Shown: positions 61,414 through 64,000 of the stretch, piece by piece
Position numbering within the stretch: position 1 is the stretch's first letter
How the letters are laid out: each line of letters starts with the position of its first letter
Assembly (NCBI RefSeq): GCF_009363155.1
Contig: NZ_CP045302.1
Location: 2,711,001 to 2,775,000 of the forward strand
Direction of reading: 5' to 3'
Source of the DNA: Azotobacter salinestris
GTDB lineage: Bacteria; Pseudomonadota; Gammaproteobacteria; Pseudomonadales; Pseudomonadaceae
DNA: 64,000 bases
The notes under the pieces: generated by a model
Told to the model about the DNA's origin: nothing
What the model saw: the letters and a program-made list of their open reading frames with translations, nothing else
Database searches by the model: none
Made by a program: the position numbers and the translations under genes

Positions 61414-61923
61414 TCAGCGCCGCCGCCGGGGTATAGGGACCGGCTGAATAGGTTCAGAAGCCTTCAAGCCGGCATCCCCGGTCAGAATTTCAACCTCGAA
61501 ACCGGCCTTGGCATAGTGCTCGGCAACATCCTTGATGGTGGCATCGCCGATCGACAGCTTTTGCGCTGCCTGGGCCGGCCAGCTGTCAGCAAGGCGGAGA
61601 AGGTTATCAGCTTGCCAGAGTTCGGTCTGATCGGTGAATGCTGCCCATGGAGACTGTGCATTTGCAGCCTCACGAAGATATTGCGCGAGTTCCTGGGCTC
61701 GCTCGAAGCGTTGGTCGGCAGCTTGAGCGATGTGATTGCCGGTTTCGATCAGCGTTGCCAGGGGCAGCACCAGAGTACTTCGCTTCTTTTGCTCTTCTTC
61801 CAGCAGCTGACTGATCCGCGCATGGTTCCAGCGGTCACCTGTTGGGCCAGCTTCTTCCTTGCCGGGGACCAGCAACCAGCAGCACAACACCGAGGTGTCC
61901 AGAATCAGCACGCGCCTGCTCAC
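61414..61923 (-). CDS. PIN-domain-like nuclease, partner of an AAA ATPase
   Basis: Encodes 169 residues. The PIN pattern is visible: D9 in LILDTSVLC, E60 in LATLIETGNH, D127 in SIGDATIKDVAEHY and D150 in EILTGDAGLK, the usual four-acid metal site with appropriate spacing. PIN proteins are ribonucleases, often toxins. Its start overlaps the ATPase stop (ATGA at 61920-61923), so both are made together. A pairing of a PIN-like nuclease with an SMC/ABC-like ATPase resembles two-gene abortive-infection systems. No antitoxin-like small gene is seen. The segment is visibly less GC-rich than its neighbours, as accessory DNA often is. Confidence 0.7.
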   Translation of the reverse strand: MSRRVLILDTSVLCCWLLVPGKEEAGPTGDRWNHARISQLLEEEQKKRSTLVLPLATLIETGNHIAQAADQRFERAQELAQYLREAANAQSPWAAFTDQTELWQADNLLRLADSWPAQAAQKLSIGDATIKDVAEHYAKAGFEVEILTGDAGLKASEPIQPVPIPRRRR

Positions 61924-63203
61924 CGAGCGACTCCTTCCGCCGTTGCCACTTGCTCGTTGGCCAGGCTTTGCTCGATTAATCCTTGGCTGGAAAGCCGGCC
62001 AATCGGCCCTTGGGCCAGCAGTTTCGGCAGTTGATCGAGTTCCTCCAGCAGGGTCAGCATGCTATGCCCGGTGACGGGATCGCGATTGGCCACGGTGATG
62101 AAGGGGACCATTTCGGTTCCCATGGCATCCAACAAGGCTGGGTTATGGGTAGTCACCAGAACATCCACGCCTCGCTGGGCTCCCACGGTTTTGAGCATGT
62201 CCAGCAGAAGGCGGGCCCGGGAGGGATGCAGGCCGTTGTCCACTTCTTCGATGACCAGCAGACTGGATTTCGGGCGTGTCAGCAGTGCCGTGAGGATGGC
62301 GAGGAATCGGAGGGTGCCATCGGACATGCCTCGGGCATCCACTGTGGGTGTTTCACCTTCGTCCAGCCAATGCTCTTCGCAATAGAGCATGGCGTCCGAG
62401 TTGAATTTTCCGACCGTTTCCGCGTAGACCCTGCGAATGTCCCGCTCGGGCAGTTGGCTTGCGTAGCGAGTCAGAACGGCTTCGATTTCCCACTGCTTTT
62501 CGTCCGGCAGCGCAGCCAGCACTCCGGCGATATTGCGGGCATCGGACTCCAGACGCTCCGCCAGCGGCGAATAATCGCGCATATGTGAGGGGATGGGGTC
62601 GAGAATGAAAATGTCGCGCAGAGCGGAAACAACCGTATTCACACCATCCTGAATCTCCTGGCGTAGCTTCTGTCCGACCAGTTGGAACAGGACCGAATGC
62701 GCTCGGCTCAACTGACGTGGCGAGCCCTGCTTTTCGTTGTAGAGGCGGGCAACGATGGTGGGCGAGTCTTCCGCGCAGGGGTCGGTACGAAACAGCTTGA
62801 TACTGCCAGCCTGCGACTTTCTGGAGCCGTCCTTGCCCGGCCGGTACTTGATGCGGGTCAACTGTTCGGCATGCAGGTCGCAGCGATTTTCCCGGATCGA
62901 ACCTTCGAGACGGTATTGGTAGTCGGTCAGATCGTCGGCCCGGCAGGTCACGCCCAAAGCAAAGTTCGAGCCAGGACGCCTGGCTGCCCATTCCACGCCG
63001 CCCCTCAGCGGAACCTGGACGCCATCGCCTTTCAGGGCCGAGGTCAGCATGACGCCCGAAGCCACCCGGTTGAGCATCAGCAGAGCATCCAGGGCATTCG
63101 ACTTGCCGCTGGCATTGGTGCCGATCAATACCGAAAGCGGGTCGATATGCAGGGTGGCCCGTTCGTAGCTCTTCCAATTCTCCAGCAGCAGTTCGGTAAT
63201 CAT
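61920..63203 (-). CDS. AAA15/AAA21-type (ABC-like) ATPase of a two-gene module
   Basis: Encodes 427 residues from ATG 63203. N-terminal Walker A LIGTNASGKSNALDALL at 27-43 follows the strand ITELLLENWKSYERATLHI as in RecF/OLD/SMC-like proteins; late in the chain come a signature-like GMSDGTLRFLAIL, Walker B SLLVIEEVDNGLHPSR and the His switch VTTHNPALL. No TOPRIM or nuclease domain is fused at the C-terminus, unlike OLD proteins, and the nuclease function is supplied by the adjacent PIN gene. Such ATPases often sense phage DNA or proteins. The inserted middle domain (~80-290) is not recognised and would carry specificity. Confidence 0.82.
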   Translation of the reverse strand: MITELLLENWKSYERATLHIDPLSVLIGTNASGKSNALDALLMLNRVASGVMLTSALKGDGVQVPLRGGVEWAARRPGSNFALGVTCRADDLTDYQYRLEGSIRENRCDLHAEQLTRIKYRPGKDGSRKSQAGSIKLFRTDPCAEDSPTIVARLYNEKQGSPRQLSRAHSVLFQLVGQKLRQEIQDGVNTVVSALRDIFILDPIPSHMRDYSPLAERLESDARNIAGVLAALPDEKQWEIEAVLTRYASQLPERDIRRVYAETVGKFNSDAMLYCEEHWLDEGETPTVDARGMSDGTLRFLAILTALLTRPKSSLLVIEEVDNGLHPSRARLLLDMLKTVGAQRGVDVLVTTHNPALLDAMGTEMVPFITVANRDPVTGHSMLTLLEELDQLPKLLAQGPIGRLSSQGLIEQSLANEQVATAEGVAR

Positions 63204-63451
63204 GGGGGCTCCATGCAGGCACGATCCATGGGGGGAAGGCATCATACAGCCAACCTTCCGTTCATGCGGTAAGGCTGATGGCTCCACCGGTGGGCGGAGG
63301 GCATGGTGTGGCCTGATCGTAGTGCGGCAGATGCCTCGAACCGTAGTGAATACATCGTTCCAAATAGGTGGCGGATCCTGTTTTCAGTCCCGCAGGCGGC
63401 TACAACATCCTTCTGTTTGCCAACCGCGTCGCGATTCGCGGATGTCGTCCG

Positions 63452-63473
63452 AATATCTCACGTGTGAGATATT
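63452..63473. promoter_or_regulatory. 22-bp palindromic operator
   Basis: Two perfect 10-bp arms, AATATCTCAC and GTGAGATATT, surround GT. A second site with the same TCTCAC-N2-GTGA core lies at 63502-63513, directly before the start codon of the next gene. The pair suggests repression by a dimeric regulator not in the window. Confidence 0.75.
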
Positions 63474-63501
63474 GTCTGTATCGAACCCTTGTTCTAACTT
63501 T

Positions 63502-63513
63502 TCTCACATGTGA
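63502..63513. promoter_or_regulatory. Second related operator half-pair
   Basis: TCTCACATGTGA contains the perfect palindrome TCACATGTGA and shares TCTCAC-N2-GTGA with the larger palindrome 50 bases upstream. It ends 12 bases before the start codon, where a bound protein would block transcription or translation. Confidence 0.55.
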
Positions 63514-63525
63514 TGGATTCGAGCC

Positions 63526-64000
63526 ATGCCAAGCAGAAAATCCACCCCGAACGGGACTGCGCAGCCGGGCGCCCCCCAGGCCGGGGCGAAGAAGCCGGGT
63601 GCGGCGAAGAAGCCGTCCAGCTTCTACATGAAGCGCATGCGCGGCGCCCTGGCCGAGGCCGGCTACGTGAAGCACGAGGCCTGGGTGCTGCCCGAGAACC
63701 GGGAGCTGCTCAAGCGGCTCGAGAAGCGACTACGCCAGCCGGTGTTGGCCGGCACATTCAGACTGGAGGAATACATGAGCGCAGGGGAAAGCTGGACCAT
63801 CGACCGCCTCTACGGCGCCTTGCAGGCGCTGGACGAGGTGACCTCCGGGGAGATCGGCATCGCCCTGGTCCAGGGCGCCGAGCCGAGCATCAGGCTGGCG
63901 ATGAACGAGTACGGCGGCCTGCCGATCTACCTCGCGGTGGTCGGCGAGCAGATCGTCGTCGACTCGGTGCTGGTCGACATGGAGGCCGTCGCCGATGTCG
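63526..64000 (+). CDS. DUF2170 (YjfI-like) family protein, partial at the window end
   Basis: About 158 residues are in the window, with no stop. The N-terminus is a low-complexity Lys/Pro/Ala tail (KSTPNGTAQPGAPQAGAKKP). After it come SSFYMKRMRGALAEAGYVKHEAWVLPENRELLKRLEKRL and SWTIDRLYGALQALDEVTSGEIGIALVQGAEPSIRLAMNEYGGLPIYLAV, which I recognise as DUF2170/YjfI. In enterobacteria yjfI sits with yjfJ (PspA-like) and yjfK in an envelope-stress-related cluster; whether these follow cannot be seen. ATG 63526 is used; an overlapping ATG at 63513 is in another frame. Confidence 0.6.
   Translation, partial: MPSRKSTPNGTAQPGAPQAGAKKPGAAKKPSSFYMKRMRGALAEAGYVKHEAWVLPENRELLKRLEKRLRQPVLAGTFRLEEYMSAGESWTIDRLYGALQALDEVTSGEIGIALVQGAEPSIRLAMNEYGGLPIYLAVVGEQIVVDSVLVDMEAVADV

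Larger units (their letters stand above)
63204..63525. other. Divergent regulatory region before the DUF2170-like gene
   Basis: About 320 bases between the divergent ATPase and DUF2170-like genes. It contains the long palindrome at 63452-63473 and a second related site next to the start codon. No gene is seen. Confidence 0.5.

Overview
The window looks like a high-GC gammaproteobacterium of the Pseudomonadaceae, most probably Azotobacter or a close Pseudomonas relative. The basis is the atpC … glmU – glmR (DeoR type) – glmS order, a recC-recB-recD operon of Pseudomonas layout, and very GC-rich coding. The genus is an inference; no rRNA or other decisive marker is present.

Layout. (1) 1-213: 3' end of atpC and its intrinsic terminator. 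(2) 713-18930: an 18-kb block, all on the + strand, lying between atpC and glmU, which are near neighbours in typical pseudomonads. It encodes SrfA, SrfB (actin/Hsp70-fold ATPase) and SrfC (P-loop GTPase-like), a one-TM linker protein, a secreted VWA protein resembling the C-terminal part of PpkA, an ABC ATPase / FtsX-type permease / FGE-sulfatase-domain protein / lipoprotein set in the same order as type VI secretion tagT-tagS-tagR-tagQ, a second coiled-coil lipoprotein, and a membrane-anchored VWA protein whose N-terminus is paralogous to SrfA. Two copies of a ~600-bp inverted-repeat-bounded element divide the block. No T6SS structural gene, PpkA kinase domain or PppA phosphatase is seen. 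I consider this composite envelope system the most interesting content of the window.

(3) 19100-24675: glmU, glmR, glmS (UDP-GlcNAc synthesis), then a divergent GST/TetR pair with a clear palindromic operator. (4) 24944-32708, all on the - strand: a secreted GH32 fructan hydrolase, a C69 dipeptidase with a sigma-54 promoter, an Asp/Glu-hydantoin racemase-like protein, a DUF917 (S-methylthiohydantoin desulfurase-like) protein and a sigma-54 activator. (5) 33001-45642: a sucrose/alpha-glucoside locus with LacI, GH13, a second LacI, an IS630-type element, a truncated LacI remnant, a sucrose-hydrolase-like GH32, a CscB-like permease, a ScrY/LamB-like porin and an AT-richer GH97. Shared TTAACGTTAA-type operators mark the sucrose genes, and a different operator pair sits between GH13 and its own LacI. 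The GH13-LacI-IS segment is bracketed by duplicated LacI sequence and looks like an insertion.

(6) 45748-48642: a pseudogene fragment, hemolysin III family protein, small Arc/ribbon-helix-helix-like protein, and NhaA antiporter. (7) 48776-57974: recC-recB-recD with ATGA overlaps. (8) 57975-61399: a DUF559-like remnant, a small anchored protein, a 7TM-DISM diguanylate cyclase and a decayed second copy of the recD 3' end. (9) 61414-63203: a two-gene PIN-nuclease/AAA-ATPase module of the type seen in defence or toxin systems. (10) 63526-64000: the start of a DUF2170-like gene behind a long palindromic operator.

Readings are by eye. Family names come from recognised motifs and organisation, not from database searches.
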